A stretch of DNA of 16,944 bases from JBGTCY01 sp041748615 (GCA_041748615.1 JBGTCY010000292.1:1-16944); one strand, 5' to 3'; positions 1 through 7,633 are shown, numbered from the stretch's first letter. Notes: generated from the sequence alone by a model not told the origin. Translations and numbers: made by a program.

Positions 1-188
1 CGAATGAGGAAGGGCTGGGATTTTCTGAAACGCTATTAATGATTGACTTCGGACTGATTCCTGCAATTATGACCGAAACTTTCAGCCCGATAGATGTATT
101 ATTTTACGGGCTGGCAATTTACTTTGGATATAAATTTTCAATCAGGCAGATTTCGGATGAGGAAATTGTAGAGAACGCGGCTCAGTAG
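1..188 (+). CDS. C-terminal end of an unidentified membrane protein (5'-partial)
   Basis: An open frame enters from the left edge and ends at TAG 186-188, giving the last 61 or so residues of a protein. The visible part has two hydrophobic stretches (around FGLIPAIM and VLFYGLAIYFGY) and a charged tail with the residues ISDEEIVEN, which suggests an inner-membrane protein with a short cytoplasmic C-terminus. The residues between the two stretches contain MTETFSPIDV. I do not recognise a family. The gene converges on the protease gene downstream, with about 250 bases between them that contain no obvious terminator. The coding call is based on the open frame and composition only; function cannot be given. 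Confidence 0.6.
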   Translation, partial: NEEGLGFSETLLMIDFGLIPAIMTETFSPIDVLFYGLAIYFGYKFSIRQISDEEIVENAAQ

Positions 189-230
189 TTTTGAGCATAC
201 ATTTTTATTGACTGATTATTGATTGAAATA

Positions 231-258
231 CAAATCACAATCAGCAAATCACAAATAA
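231..258. repeat. short heptad repeat, CAAATCA-like (4 units)
   Basis: Four consecutive 7-base units (CAAATCA, CAATCAG, CAAATCA, CAAATAA) lie in the 250-base spacer 189-438. The rest of this spacer is AT-rich and holds no gene I can support. The 7-base period is the same as in the arrays at 8388, 9852, 10285 and 11890. Confidence 0.5.
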
Positions 259-438
259 AATCCAATAATAAAAAACTTCATACCAAAGTAACATTGTGTT
301 TGGATTGAAGTGTTTGATGTTTTAGAATTGAATATTATTTGTTTTTTGGGAATTGTCTTTTGGTAATTGATTGGTACTTAAAAAACGACAACCTGTTAGG
401 AAGTTTTATGGAGTAAGTGCGTATGTAATAACAAAAAA

Positions 439-1800
439 CTACGCCTTCCCGACCACCAGATAATTTCCCTGCATCCGCAACACTTTTACGGGCGTATTGC
501 GGTTTATCATTTCTCCATCCGCGATGACATCATAGCGTTCATTGTCAATTTCGACAGTTCCGGAGGGACGCAAGTCCGTGACCGTGATACCGGTTTTTCC
601 CACTAAAATTTCATAAGACATGTTATGACTGGTATATCCATCCGCGCTGCTTGCAGTATCCGTAAGCGCGATTCTTTTAGCCAATACATTATAAAACAGA
701 TTGTCTCCGAAAAAGAAAAACAACACAAATCCGAACAAAACTGTCAGCGTCACCCGAAAAAGCGCGCCTGCAACTTCATCAAAACCGGTGTATGAAAAAT
801 CAAAGGCAACATTATGAATCAGCGAAAGCGTCAAACCAGTAACCATCAGGACAATGCCCGAAATACCCGCGATGCCGAATCCGGGTAAAACAAAAATTTC
901 AACTATCAGTAGAATAACCCCGGCTATAAACACGAGAATTTCCCAATTTTCGGCAAGCCCTTCAAGATAAAGTGGTGCAAAATAAAGAACTGCTGCGGTG
1001 ATGGAAGCGATTAACGGGAAACCGACACCGGGAGTTTGCAATTCAAAATATAGTCCACCGATAATCAGCAACATTAAAATTCCACTGACTACCGGATTGA
1101 GCAGGAAAGCGATAATCTTTTCGAGCGTGTTATCCTGGTATTTGATGAGTTCATATTCCTTCACGCCCAGCTTCGCAATGACCGCTTCAATATTCGCGGC
1201 TTTGCCTTCGCAATAGCCGTGTTGAATCGCTTCGGAAGTGGTGAAGGTCAGCGTAAATCCGGAATCAACAATTCCGGGGATGGCAATGCGGTCATCCACC
1301 ATCGCCTCAGCTATTTTAGGGTCGCGACCCTGTGTCTCGGCAGTGGAGCGCATGGTGCTGCGCATGTAGGATTGATACTTGTCCGGCATTTGTTCTCCGC
1401 TTCCTCCCACTACGGTTGCCGCCCCGATACTCGCGCCATCCACCATGTAAATACTGTCACAGGCGATAGAAATGAGCGCGCCTGCCGAAGCCGCGTTATT
1501 GTCAATCAGCACCGCAGTGGTTGCTTTGGTCTTCATCAACTTCGTACGGATGGAGTCGGCTATGTTGACCATTCCCCCGTAGGTGTTCATATGGATGATA
1601 ATGTAATCCGCGTTTTTGCTTTCGGCTTCCTCCACCGCGCGTTTCACGAGCCGCCAGGCGGCAGGCATAATGTCTTGTTTGAGTTCAAATGTGTAAACTT
1701 TTACTTTATCATTGACCGGCTGAATGGAATCCGCCAGCGCGGTAATGTGTATAAAAGTGTACGAAATAATCGCTAACGCTGTGAATAGGTGATGTTTCAT
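439..1800 (-). CDS. NfeD-type membrane-bound serine protease (ClpP-class, long form)
   Basis: A 453-residue protein with the full long-NfeD layout. An N-terminal signal peptide (residues 1-23) is followed by a ClpP/crotonase-fold protease domain (about 33-220), a cluster of four to five membrane segments (about 228-370) and a C-terminal OB-fold NfeD domain (about 395-452). The likely catalytic serine is Ser105 in NNAASAGALI, and Lys141 in MPDKYQ is a good candidate for the lysine partner; a Ser-Lys dyad is known for the archaeal homologue PH1510. The upstream MNTYGGMV segment fits the oxyanion-hole region. Family members work with stomatin/flotillin-like partners in membrane quality control, but no such partner gene lies next door here. 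The gene is transcribed away from the LysM gene, with about 77 bases between the start codons. Start: ATG directly before a clean signal peptide. Family assignment is firm; the physiological substrate is unknown. Confidence 0.93.
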   Translation of the reverse strand: MKHHLFTALAIISYTFIHITALADSIQPVNDKVKVYTFELKQDIMPAAWRLVKRAVEEAESKNADYIIIHMNTYGGMVNIADSIRTKLMKTKATTAVLIDNNAASAGALISIACDSIYMVDGASIGAATVVGGSGEQMPDKYQSYMRSTMRSTAETQGRDPKIAEAMVDDRIAIPGIVDSGFTLTFTTSEAIQHGYCEGKAANIEAVIAKLGVKEYELIKYQDNTLEKIIAFLLNPVVSGILMLLIIGGLYFELQTPGVGFPLIASITAAVLYFAPLYLEGLAENWEILVFIAGVILLIVEIFVLPGFGIAGISGIVLMVTGLTLSLIHNVAFDFSYTGFDEVAGALFRVTLTVLFGFVLFFFFGDNLFYNVLAKRIALTDTASSADGYTSHNMSYEILVGKTGITVTDLRPSGTVEIDNERYDVIADGEMINRNTPVKVLRMQGNYLVVGKA

Positions 1801-1801
1801 G

Positions 1802-1834
1802 TTCGATGGCAGCCCTGGTTTGGCTTTAACTTTG
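1802..1834 (+). promoter_or_regulatory. Bacteroidota-type promoter for the LysM gene
   Basis: TAACTTTG at 1827-1834 matches the -7 consensus TAnnTTTG exactly. TTCG at 1802-1805 is one base off the -33 TTTG, with a 21-base spacer. Transcription would begin near 1841, about 37 bases before the ATG at 1878, which argues against the in-frame ATG at 1842 as the start. The -7 box alone would be weak evidence; the position just upstream of a divergent gene adds support. Confidence 0.5.
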
Positions 1835-1877
1835 ATGGTTCGTGAAGTTTTTTTACAGGAAAAACAAATTTAAAGTT

Positions 1878-2774
1878 ATGCGAAAATATATGATGTGCTC
1901 CGTACTGTTGTTGTTAATTTTTTCACCCGATATTTTTTCCCAAAAGGTTTCGCTGGACAGTTTGAAAGTTGAAGGTAAAAACTGTACCGTTCACAAAGTG
2001 AAAGCCGGAGAAACGATTTATTCAATCAGCCGTCATTATCATGTGGAACTGACGGAGTTGGTTTCCGTGAATCGCATTGGTGGAAGCGGTTATACCATCA
2101 GCATTGATGAAATGCTCATCATTCCGCTCTACGCTCCCAAAGCCGCAAGTCATCAGCCTGTGGTTGAAAAAATTTATTCAGAAGAAGGATATATCACGCA
2201 CATCGTTAAGCAGGGCGAAACGCTTTACAGCATTTCAAGAAGCTACAATGAAGTCACGCCCCAGATGCTCCGGGAGAAAAACAACCTGAACAGCGACACG
2301 CTGAAAATCAATCAGCAGTTATTGATTCCGCAACAACTCAATACGATTGCCCTGTATAAAGCGCCAGCTTCGAATGAAAAGGATGCAACTAAAAATGATG
2401 CCCTTTCCAAAAAAAACGAATCAGTTTCGTTAGTCAAAAAACCGGCTGATAACTTAGAAAAACAATACCTCAAACTTCAGGATGAAAAATTGAACACGGA
2501 AGTCAGCCGGGGAATCGCGACCTGGATAGACAGTGACCAGGATGAAAATGTAAAAAATCTTTTCGCGTTGCATAAATACGCCCCCATCGGCAGTGTCCTC
2601 AAAGTGCGCAACCTGATGAATAATCGCATTATATATGTAAAAGTCATCGGCAAATTGCCTGAAACCGATGAAAACCGCACCACCGTCATTAAGTTATCTA
2701 AAGCGGCAGCACGTCAGTTGCATGTATTGGATGAAAAGTTTTTGGTGGAATTAATCATTCCGCAGGCGGGATAA
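1878..2774 (+). CDS. secreted protein with two LysM domains and an RlpA-like double-psi barrel
   Basis: The 298-residue protein starts with a signal peptide (about residues 1-22, ending near FSQK). Two LysM peptidoglycan-binding modules follow: one beginning HKVKAGETIYSISR (about 36-83), the other HIVKQGETLYSISR (about 106-151). A lysine-rich linker (about 165-205) leads to a C-terminal domain (about 211-296) with GIATWID, FALHKYAPIGS and IKLSKAAARQL, the pattern of an RlpA-like double-psi beta barrel. The conserved AxDRG-type segment of active RlpA glycosidases reads VIGKLPETDEN here, so lytic activity is doubtful and a binding or structural role is more likely. It should act in the periplasm on the cell wall. 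An in-frame ATG at 1842 would add 12 basic residues; 1878 is preferred because of the promoter and the cleaner signal peptide. Confidence 0.85.
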   Translation: MRKYMMCSVLLLLIFSPDIFSQKVSLDSLKVEGKNCTVHKVKAGETIYSISRHYHVELTELVSVNRIGGSGYTISIDEMLIIPLYAPKAASHQPVVEKIYSEEGYITHIVKQGETLYSISRSYNEVTPQMLREKNNLNSDTLKINQQLLIPQQLNTIALYKAPASNEKDATKNDALSKKNESVSLVKKPADNLEKQYLKLQDEKLNTEVSRGIATWIDSDQDENVKNLFALHKYAPIGSVLKVRNLMNNRIIYVKVIGKLPETDENRTTVIKLSKAAARQLHVLDEKFLVELIIPQAG

Positions 2775-2778
2775 CTCA

Positions 2779-2941
2779 AAACCGTTAAAACGGTTTCACA
2801 AATATCGAGATTCGTTCATAGCCCACGGTTAAAACCTTGGATTATAATAAACGTGATGTTATTTTCATTCCATAGCCCACGGTTTTAACCGTGGGATAAA
2901 TTAATCGAGACATTATTTTCAAAAATGGTTTCAACCATTTT
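2779..2941. repeat. cluster of four REP-like palindromes in a convergent spacer
   Basis: Four inverted repeats are spaced about every 45-54 bases: 2779-2796 (AAACCGTT/AACGGTTT), a decayed one at about 2821-2841, a perfect 20-mer at 2876-2895 (CCCACGGTT/AACCGTGGG) and a perfect 20-mer at 2922-2941 (AAAATGGTT/AACCATTTT). All share a GGTT/AACC-type centre. The second and third are preceded by the same CATAGCCCACGGTT, and ATCGAGA occurs upstream of the second and fourth. They sit between the 3' ends of two convergent genes, the usual place for REP/BIME-type elements, and could also end transcription from both sides. Confidence 0.8.
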
Positions 2942-2991
2942 CTGCATTTCTTTTCTTCCGTTGCCCCTGTATTAATCCGTGGATGATGTTT

Positions 2992-3795
2992 TTAAACCAA
3001 TTTTTCAATGCTCTTATATGAGGTCAAAATACCTTTGATTAAGGAGGAACTGAATCCCCTGTGTTCCATTTCATTAATCCCGGCAATGGTGCAGCCCTGC
3101 GGGGTGGTCACGCGGTCAATCTCGCGTTCGGGATGTTCACCTCTCTCAATGAGCAGTGATGCTGCCCCCTTCACCGTTTGAGCAGCTATCAGTTGCGCAG
3201 TTTGCGCGTCAAAACCAATTTCGATGCCACCTTGTGATGCCGCGCGGATGTAACGCAATGAATACGCGATGCCGCAAGCCGCGAGCACAGTTGCGGCTGA
3301 CATGAGTTCTTCCTCAATATAGATGGCTTTCCCCAACTTGTCGAAAATGGATTGCACCAATTCTTTCTGCTCTTTTGAGCCGTTGCGTGTTGTCAGGCAG
3401 GTCATGGATTCGCGGATGGCAATCGCAGTGTTCGGCATCGCGCGGAACAACGGCACTTTCACCCCGATTCCCTCCATGATTTCCGAGAGGGAAACTCCGG
3501 TCACCACTGAGATGACAAGATGTTTTTTGTGGTCAACGGCAGGATGAATTTCTTTCATCACATCCGCGATTTGCTTAGGTTTTACAGACAGGATAATGAT
3601 GTGTGCCTCTTTCACGGCTTTCACATTATCATCCAGCACCGCCACTCCCCTTTTTTTCAGACTTTCCAGTAAATGTGTTTTTCTGCGGGTTACAATCAGG
3701 TCTCCGGGCGCTGATAAGCCTGATTGAAGCAATCCTTCCGCAATGGAAACTCCAAGGTTTCCTCCCCCGATAATGGCGATTTTATTTTTTTTCAT
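2992..3795 (-). CDS. proC: pyrroline-5-carboxylate reductase (proline biosynthesis)
   Basis: A 267-residue protein of normal family length. It should reduce 1-pyrroline-5-carboxylate to L-proline with NAD(P)H in the cytoplasm. The N-terminal Rossmann fold shows IAIIGGGNLG (residues 6-15). The middle has the family patterns VSVVTGVSL and FRAMPNTAIAI. The C-terminal all-helical dimerisation domain has AAQTVKGAASLL, GEHP and DRVTTPQGCTIAGI, which line the active site in the family. The usual GSGPAY segment reads ACGIAY, a modest variation. The gene stands alone: it converges on the LysM gene across a palindrome cluster and diverges from the DUF2179 gene. The ATG start sits directly before the Rossmann motif, so the start is secure. 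Confidence 0.95.
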   Translation of the reverse strand: MKKNKIAIIGGGNLGVSIAEGLLQSGLSAPGDLIVTRRKTHLLESLKKRGVAVLDDNVKAVKEAHIIILSVKPKQIADVMKEIHPAVDHKKHLVISVVTGVSLSEIMEGIGVKVPLFRAMPNTAIAIRESMTCLTTRNGSKEQKELVQSIFDKLGKAIYIEEELMSAATVLAACGIAYSLRYIRAASQGGIEIGFDAQTAQLIAAQTVKGAASLLIERGEHPEREIDRVTTPQGCTIAGINEMEHRGFSSSLIKGILTSYKSIEKLV

Positions 3796-3948
3796 CGAAT
3801 GTTCGGTATTAATTTTTAAAATAATTACTCAGGCAAATTACGAATTAGCGGGATGAATGTTTTTGATTGGATTATCTGTTTAAAATATCTTTTTCAAAAT
3901 GAATTAAAAACTCAACGATGGCGGTAACTTTCGGGCAAAATTTTCAAC

Positions 3949-4536
3949 ATGTTCGAAACTCTTTTTTTATCCGCCTTTCCTTACAAGGAGTGGGTGGTCA
4001 TCCCAGCCCTGATTTTCACCGCGAGAATCTTTGATGTATCCATTTCAACGCTGCGCATCATGTACACCATCAATGAAAAGCGTGGACTTGCCACCCTGCT
4101 CGGATTCGTGGAGGTGCTGATTTGGCTCGTTGCCGTCAGCCAGGCATTGAAGAATCTCTCAACACCTGTTTCCTACCTCGCGTTTGCGGGCGGATTTGCC
4201 ACGGGCACGTATGTCGGCATGTATATTGAAAAAAAATTGGCGGCAGGAATTGTGCTGATGCGCATCATCACCGTGAAAAAAGACAGCCATTCGCTGGTAG
4301 ATTACCTTCGGAAAAACAATTACGTTGTGACTTCCGTGGATGCCGAAGGCAATGATGGAAACGTGAATGTCGTCTTCATGCCCGCCCGCAGAAAAGATAT
4401 TCCCGCGCTTGAAAACGTCATCCGGCAGTATAATCCAAACGCTTTTTATACCATTGAAAACCTGCGCTATGTCAGCGCCTTGAAGGGTTATCCTGAATAT
4501 GGTTCAGGCAGGGGTTCCCTGAAAATCATCAATTAA
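3949..4536 (+). CDS. DUF5698/DUF2179 (UPF0316) family inner-membrane protein
   Basis: A 195-residue protein with three predicted membrane helices in the first 95 or so residues (around VVIPALIFTARIFDV, LATLLGFVEVLIWLVAV and YLAFAGGFATGTYVGMYI). A soluble C-terminal domain follows, in the pattern of DUF2179 (about 100-175: IITVKKDSHSLVDYLRKNNY, then MPARRKDIPALENVIRQYNP). The length and order fit the UPF0316 family. The family has no settled function; the C-terminal domain also occurs in YitT-like proteins. TAACTTTC at 3925-3932 is close to a -7 box, but I see no matching -33 box. The gene may be followed by a separate transcription unit, because a good promoter starts directly at its stop codon. 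Confidence 0.85.
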   Translation: MFETLFLSAFPYKEWVVIPALIFTARIFDVSISTLRIMYTINEKRGLATLLGFVEVLIWLVAVSQALKNLSTPVSYLAFAGGFATGTYVGMYIEKKLAAGIVLMRIITVKKDSHSLVDYLRKNNYVVTSVDAEGNDGNVNVVFMPARRKDIPALENVIRQYNPNAFYTIENLRYVSALKGYPEYGSGRGSLKIIN

Positions 4537-4567
4537 TTTGCTTATTTCCATCTTTTTCATCATTTTG
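4537..4567 (+). promoter_or_regulatory. Bacteroidota-type promoter for the secreted unknown protein
   Basis: TTTG at 4537-4540 (-33) and TCATTTTG at 4560-4567 (-7, one base off TAnnTTTG) are 19 bases apart. The predicted start of transcription is near 4574, about 18-27 bases before the two candidate ATG codons. Confidence 0.5.
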
Positions 4568-4591
4568 TGGAAAATTTAGTTAACTAAAACA

Positions 4592-5266
4592 ATGAGGGGT
4601 ATGAAAAAATTAACAATGATTTTCGCGGGGATGTTGACATTTCAACTTGGTTTTTCACAGCTTTCTGATGAAGAGTATTCTTACATCACGGCTGATTTCA
4701 AAGGAATTTTAAATCTGAATGTGATTTCCAATCCACAGGTGGAATTCAGTTTCAGTTCGATTGATGAGTACAGCAGGGGGATTGTGAAATACAATGCCGT
4801 GCGACTGCAGGTGGACGCAACGGTGAACTGGGATTTGTTTGCCTATGCCAGCACGGATTTCTGGACTCAGGCGGAAGCCTATTCAAAAGACGGGGAAGCC
4901 GATCTTCCGGCTGAAGTGCTGGAAATTCAGGCGATTTCTCCCAACCTGTCATCTCCGCAAGGCGGCAATTTCAATGATTTTACAAGCATCAAAGGATTAT
5001 CCAACTCCGGTGTTGTCGGGGGCGTTCCTGACGCGGGCAGCACTCAATTTATTGCCGGCATGGTCGGCACCGGACCCGATGAAAGCTACGGAGCCGGTTC
5101 AGCCAGGAGCAATCCTGAAACCCATGATTTTAGAGTGCATTACCGCGTAGTACCCGGGTTGCCGACAAGGTTTCCAAATTCTACAGTGCCATTAGGCGGG
5201 AAGGGATTTTTGCAAGCAGGAAATTACACGATTGAAGTGGTTTTCGCGCTGGTTGAAGATTTATAA
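4592..5266 (+). CDS. secreted protein of unknown function, probably beta-rich
   Basis: A 224-residue protein with a signal peptide (MKKLTMIFAGMLTFQLGFSQ from the second Met). I do not recognise the family. The mature part is acidic, rich in Ser, Gly, Asn and aromatic residues, and has alternating patterns typical of beta sandwiches (for example FSFSSIDEY, AVRLQVDATVNWDLFAY). It ends in LQAGNYTIEVVFALVEDL, which resembles the last strands of adhesin or WxL-like surface domains; this is a resemblance only. A Gly/Ser-rich middle (about 120-160) looks like a loop region. Two starts are possible: ATG 4592 and ATG 4601, the latter giving the more typical MKK signal peptide. It has its own promoter and stands alone, so context says little about its role. 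Confidence 0.75.
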   Translation: MRGMKKLTMIFAGMLTFQLGFSQLSDEEYSYITADFKGILNLNVISNPQVEFSFSSIDEYSRGIVKYNAVRLQVDATVNWDLFAYASTDFWTQAEAYSKDGEADLPAEVLEIQAISPNLSSPQGGNFNDFTSIKGLSNSGVVGGVPDAGSTQFIAGMVGTGPDESYGAGSARSNPETHDFRVHYRVVPGLPTRFPNSTVPLGGKGFLQAGNYTIEVVFALVEDL

Positions 5267-5432
5267 GTTTTTCCGGGGGAAGTCCGGCAAGAACAACAAA
5301 TATTTTCCTGTCTGTTTCAAAATTTCAAAGTGACTTTTCTATCCCGAAAGAAATTATCATAACGAACTGTGATCGGGATATACTATCGGGTGCTATTCAG
5401 TACAAGTTCAAAATCCAGTTTACTGATGGTAT

Positions 5433-5478
5433 AAAAACACGAAAGGGGAAGCCGTTCTTTCGAACAACTTCCCCTTTC
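5433..5478 (-). terminator. intrinsic terminator of the candidate RNA
   Basis: On the minus strand an 11-bp perfect stem (5468-5478 with 5441-5451, GAAAGGGGAAG/CTTCCCCTTTC) is topped by a 2x2 internal loop and a GTTC-GAAA-GAAC cap. A run of five T follows at 5437-5433. The stem would also form on the plus strand, but there it lacks a T run. Confidence 0.85.
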
Positions 5479-5714
5479 CGCTTTCACTGAACCGTGGTTC
5501 TGTGCAAGCGTTCAAGCTACGGTTATTTTGACTTCCGTCTCGCTGCCGCCTTCCTTTCGGATGACTGCCCTTGACTTCTTACCCTGCTAAGGTTTCCATC
5601 CGCTTTCGCGGTATTGTTTTCTTCAGCGGTATGTCTTTTCAAAACATCCCTCCATGAAACCGGAGTTTTTTAGAAAGAACGATTCTCAAGTCAGCCTTTT
5701 ATCCCTTACTTGAA
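5433..5714 (-). ncRNA. candidate structured non-coding RNA, about 280 nt, family not recognised
   Basis: This minus-strand transcript is bounded by a near-perfect promoter (5720-5751) and a strong intrinsic terminator (5433-5478), and contains no convincing reading frame. Read on the minus strand it is full of local hairpins: a 5' stem TCAAGT/ACTTGA, CTCC/GGAG, ATGTTTT-GAA-AAGACAT, CCGC-GAAA-GCGG, TCC-GAAA-GGA, and AACCGT/ACGGTT near the 3' end. Several are closed by GNRA tetraloops, which fits this strand and not the other. A 9-base segment near the 5' end (CGTTCTTTC) is complementary to the terminator loop region, so a 5'-3' interaction that competes with termination is possible. It does not show the core sequences of RNase P RNA, tmRNA or SRP RNA. 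Flanking sequence (5267-5432 and 5752-5972) holds no gene; 5340-5380 has an 8-bp inverted repeat (TATCCCGA/TCGGGATA). Confidence 0.65.
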
Positions 5715-5719
5715 TGAAA

Positions 5720-5751
5720 CAAAGGTAGATGCACGTTCTTTCACTTCCAAA
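5720..5751 (-). promoter_or_regulatory. strong Bacteroidota promoter for the candidate RNA
   Basis: On the minus strand TTTG (5751-5748) and TACCTTTG (5727-5720) are separated by exactly 20 bases. Both boxes match the Bacteroidota consensus (TTTG, then TAnnTTTG) without a mismatch, the best promoter in the window. Transcription should start around 5712-5716. Confidence 0.75.
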
Positions 5752-5972
5752 TTTTTGAGGCTGTAGTTTCGCACCATTTATGCACGCCCGGAAGTGTAGT
5801 TATACACCGGTTTTACAAAGGTTATTCACTGTTTAAACACATGATTTGCAGCTTTATAAACAATATCATGGTTAAATCCGGATGAAGTGGATAACAATCT
5901 CTTATCTAATCCATCATTTTTGAAAATGAATAATTCGTATTTTGTGAAAGATTCAAAAAGTTATAACATTCC

Positions 5973-7439
5973 TTGAAAAAAAAATACGCTGCCGATTTGA
6001 TATTGCTCACCGCTGCACTTATGACCGGCACCATATTTTTTATTTTCGCGGTCTATCCTTTTGGAATCGGCATCTCGGAAGATACGGTGAGCTACCTCTC
6101 TGCTGCCGAAAGTCTGCATGATTCAGGAAAGATGCTGGGAATTGACGGTAACCCAATGACCGCCTGGACTCCCCTTTTTCCGCTGCTGATTTATTTGCTG
6201 AAACTGCTACCTGTCAGAATTGAAAACAGCCTGCTTGTTTTTAACCTCATCACTTTTTTACTGACACTCTGGACAAGTTGGCTGCTCATCCGACTGGTGA
6301 TTCATTCATTTTTCTTTCGCTGTGTGACGATGACCGCTTTAGTGTTTTCATTCACACTATTGCAAGTCTTTACTACTGCTTTATCAGAATCTTTGTTCTT
6401 ATTGTTGATTAATTTGTTCCTGCTCATCTGTTTAAAAATAAATGAAGCGGAACAGAAGGAAAATAAAAGGTATTTATTGCTTCTGTTTTTCACGTTGCTT
6501 GCCACCGCGATGTTACAGCGCTTTGCAGGTATTTTTTTAATTCCTGTCGCGGTTGTGATATTGTATTATAATAAATATCATCGAACTGTTTTCAATACAG
6601 GATTACTTTTCATTTCGGGCTTCCCGCTTGCATTTTGGCTCTTTAGAAATTGGAAAGTAACAGGAACATTAACGGGATTGAGACCTGCAGGGAATGAATT
6701 GTTTGAAAAAAACATCATGGTGCTATCAGATACCATTACCTCATGGTTTTTACCCATTCAACTTCCAATATCACTCCGCTTGTTTGCAGGTAGTCTGCTG
6801 ATTCTATTTATTTTATTTTATTTATTTCAGCATCAAAGCAAATCTGTTTTTCTGCTCTGCATCACAACTGTTTCTTACATCTCCATACTCTGCATCGCCT
6901 ATTGGTTCACTTCTTTTGAAGAGCCGCGAGACCGGTTGTTGTCACCGGTATTTATTCCATTGTTCATCTTGCTGTTTTCGGGATTAGACTTTTTCACACA
7001 AAAACTGAATTTGAAAAAAATCATCATTCCTTTAGTGCTCCTCTGGCTTTTTTATCCTGCTGCAAGAACGCTCAAGCATCTGCATCGCTGGCATGATGAG
7101 GGTGTGGAAGTTTATAATCATGTGATGTGGAAAGACAATGAAATGCTCTCTTATCTCAAAGAAAATGAACTCTCCGGAAAGATTATCAGCAATGATGCTC
7201 ACGCGATTTATTTTTTCACCGGACTTCATGCAACCCCGGTTCCGAAAAGTATTTATCATGATGTTGACATTTTAAATGAAATAAAAGCCGGCAGTTATAT
7301 CGTGTGGTGGGAAGGCGACAGGTATTCATTACACAACTTCAACACATTCAAAAATAATTTTGAATTAATGGAAGTGAAACGAATGAAAGAAGGAGTGATT
7401 TACAGGATTACTTTAAATCGAATCAACGGCTACTTTTGA
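5973..7439 (+). CDS. GT-C-like polytopic membrane glycosyltransferase (ArnT/PMT_2-like)
   Basis: A 488-residue protein with about ten to twelve membrane helices and a soluble C-terminal tail of about 115 residues. The first loop holds the acidic pair in GIGISEDTVSYLSAAESL (Glu36, Asp37), the place where GT-C enzymes carry their catalytic Asp, followed by AWTPLFPLLIYLL, typical of the GT39/PMT_2 group. A segment FEEPRDRLLSPVFIPLFILLF resembles the conserved ExRY/F region of these enzymes. It probably moves a sugar from a lipid carrier to an envelope acceptor on the outer face of the inner membrane. The start must be TTG at 5973: an in-frame stop lies at 5964-5966 and the first ATG (6021) would remove half of the first helix and its basic KKK anchor. 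No sugar-pathway gene is adjacent, so the acceptor is unknown. Confidence 0.75.
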   Translation: MKKKYAADLILLTAALMTGTIFFIFAVYPFGIGISEDTVSYLSAAESLHDSGKMLGIDGNPMTAWTPLFPLLIYLLKLLPVRIENSLLVFNLITFLLTLWTSWLLIRLVIHSFFFRCVTMTALVFSFTLLQVFTTALSESLFLLLINLFLLICLKINEAEQKENKRYLLLLFFTLLATAMLQRFAGIFLIPVAVVILYYNKYHRTVFNTGLLFISGFPLAFWLFRNWKVTGTLTGLRPAGNELFEKNIMVLSDTITSWFLPIQLPISLRLFAGSLLILFILFYLFQHQSKSVFLLCITTVSYISILCIAYWFTSFEEPRDRLLSPVFIPLFILLFSGLDFFTQKLNLKKIIIPLVLLWLFYPAARTLKHLHRWHDEGVEVYNHVMWKDNEMLSYLKENELSGKIISNDAHAIYFFTGLHATPVPKSIYHDVDILNEIKAGSYIVWWEGDRYSLHNFNTFKNNFELMEVKRMKEGVIYRITLNRINGYF

Positions 7440-7447
7440 AGTAATCG

Positions 7448-7633
7448 TTATTTTTCTTTCCGCTCAGAAAGCAATTTTCTGCCAGCGATGAAGCCTCCTG
7501 CGGCAAGCATCATCCACGACATCGGGTCTAAAGGAACGCTTGAACTGGGTGGTGGAGCTTGTGCGAATGCTGCGTCTCGGTAATGATAACGATTTGCTAA
7601 AATGAAGATGGGTTAAATGGCAAATTTTCTCAT
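7448..7633 (-). pseudogene. small exported protein with C-terminal sorting-tail-like end, interrupted by an in-frame stop
   Basis: One reading frame from ATG 7633 to TAA 7448 reads MRKFAI, then a TAA (codon 7, 7615-7613), then 54 codons ending AQAPPPSSSVPLDPM, SWMMLAAGGFIAGRKLL and SERKEK. The end has the layout of Bacteroidota C-terminal sorting tails: a proline-rich linker, a PLD motif, one membrane span and a basic tail. The MRKFAI start and the AFAQ before the proline linker look like the two ends of a signal peptide, but the centre carries RYHYRD, which is not hydrophobic. So both the stop and the degraded core point to decay. No other ATG precedes the linker. Family resemblance is by layout only. 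Confidence 0.5.

Noticed and set aside
5340..5380. TATCCCGA/TCGGGATA inverted repeat as a terminator for the secreted protein gene
   Set aside because: The loop is 25 bases and no T run follows, so a terminator cannot be supported.
5433..5714. RNase P RNA, tmRNA or SRP RNA
   Set aside because: Fragments such as ACAGAACC and TCC-GAAA-GGA recall RNase P and SRP motifs, but GAGGAAAGTCC, the tRNA-like tmRNA ends and the SRP GGTCAGG...AGCAGCC core are missing.
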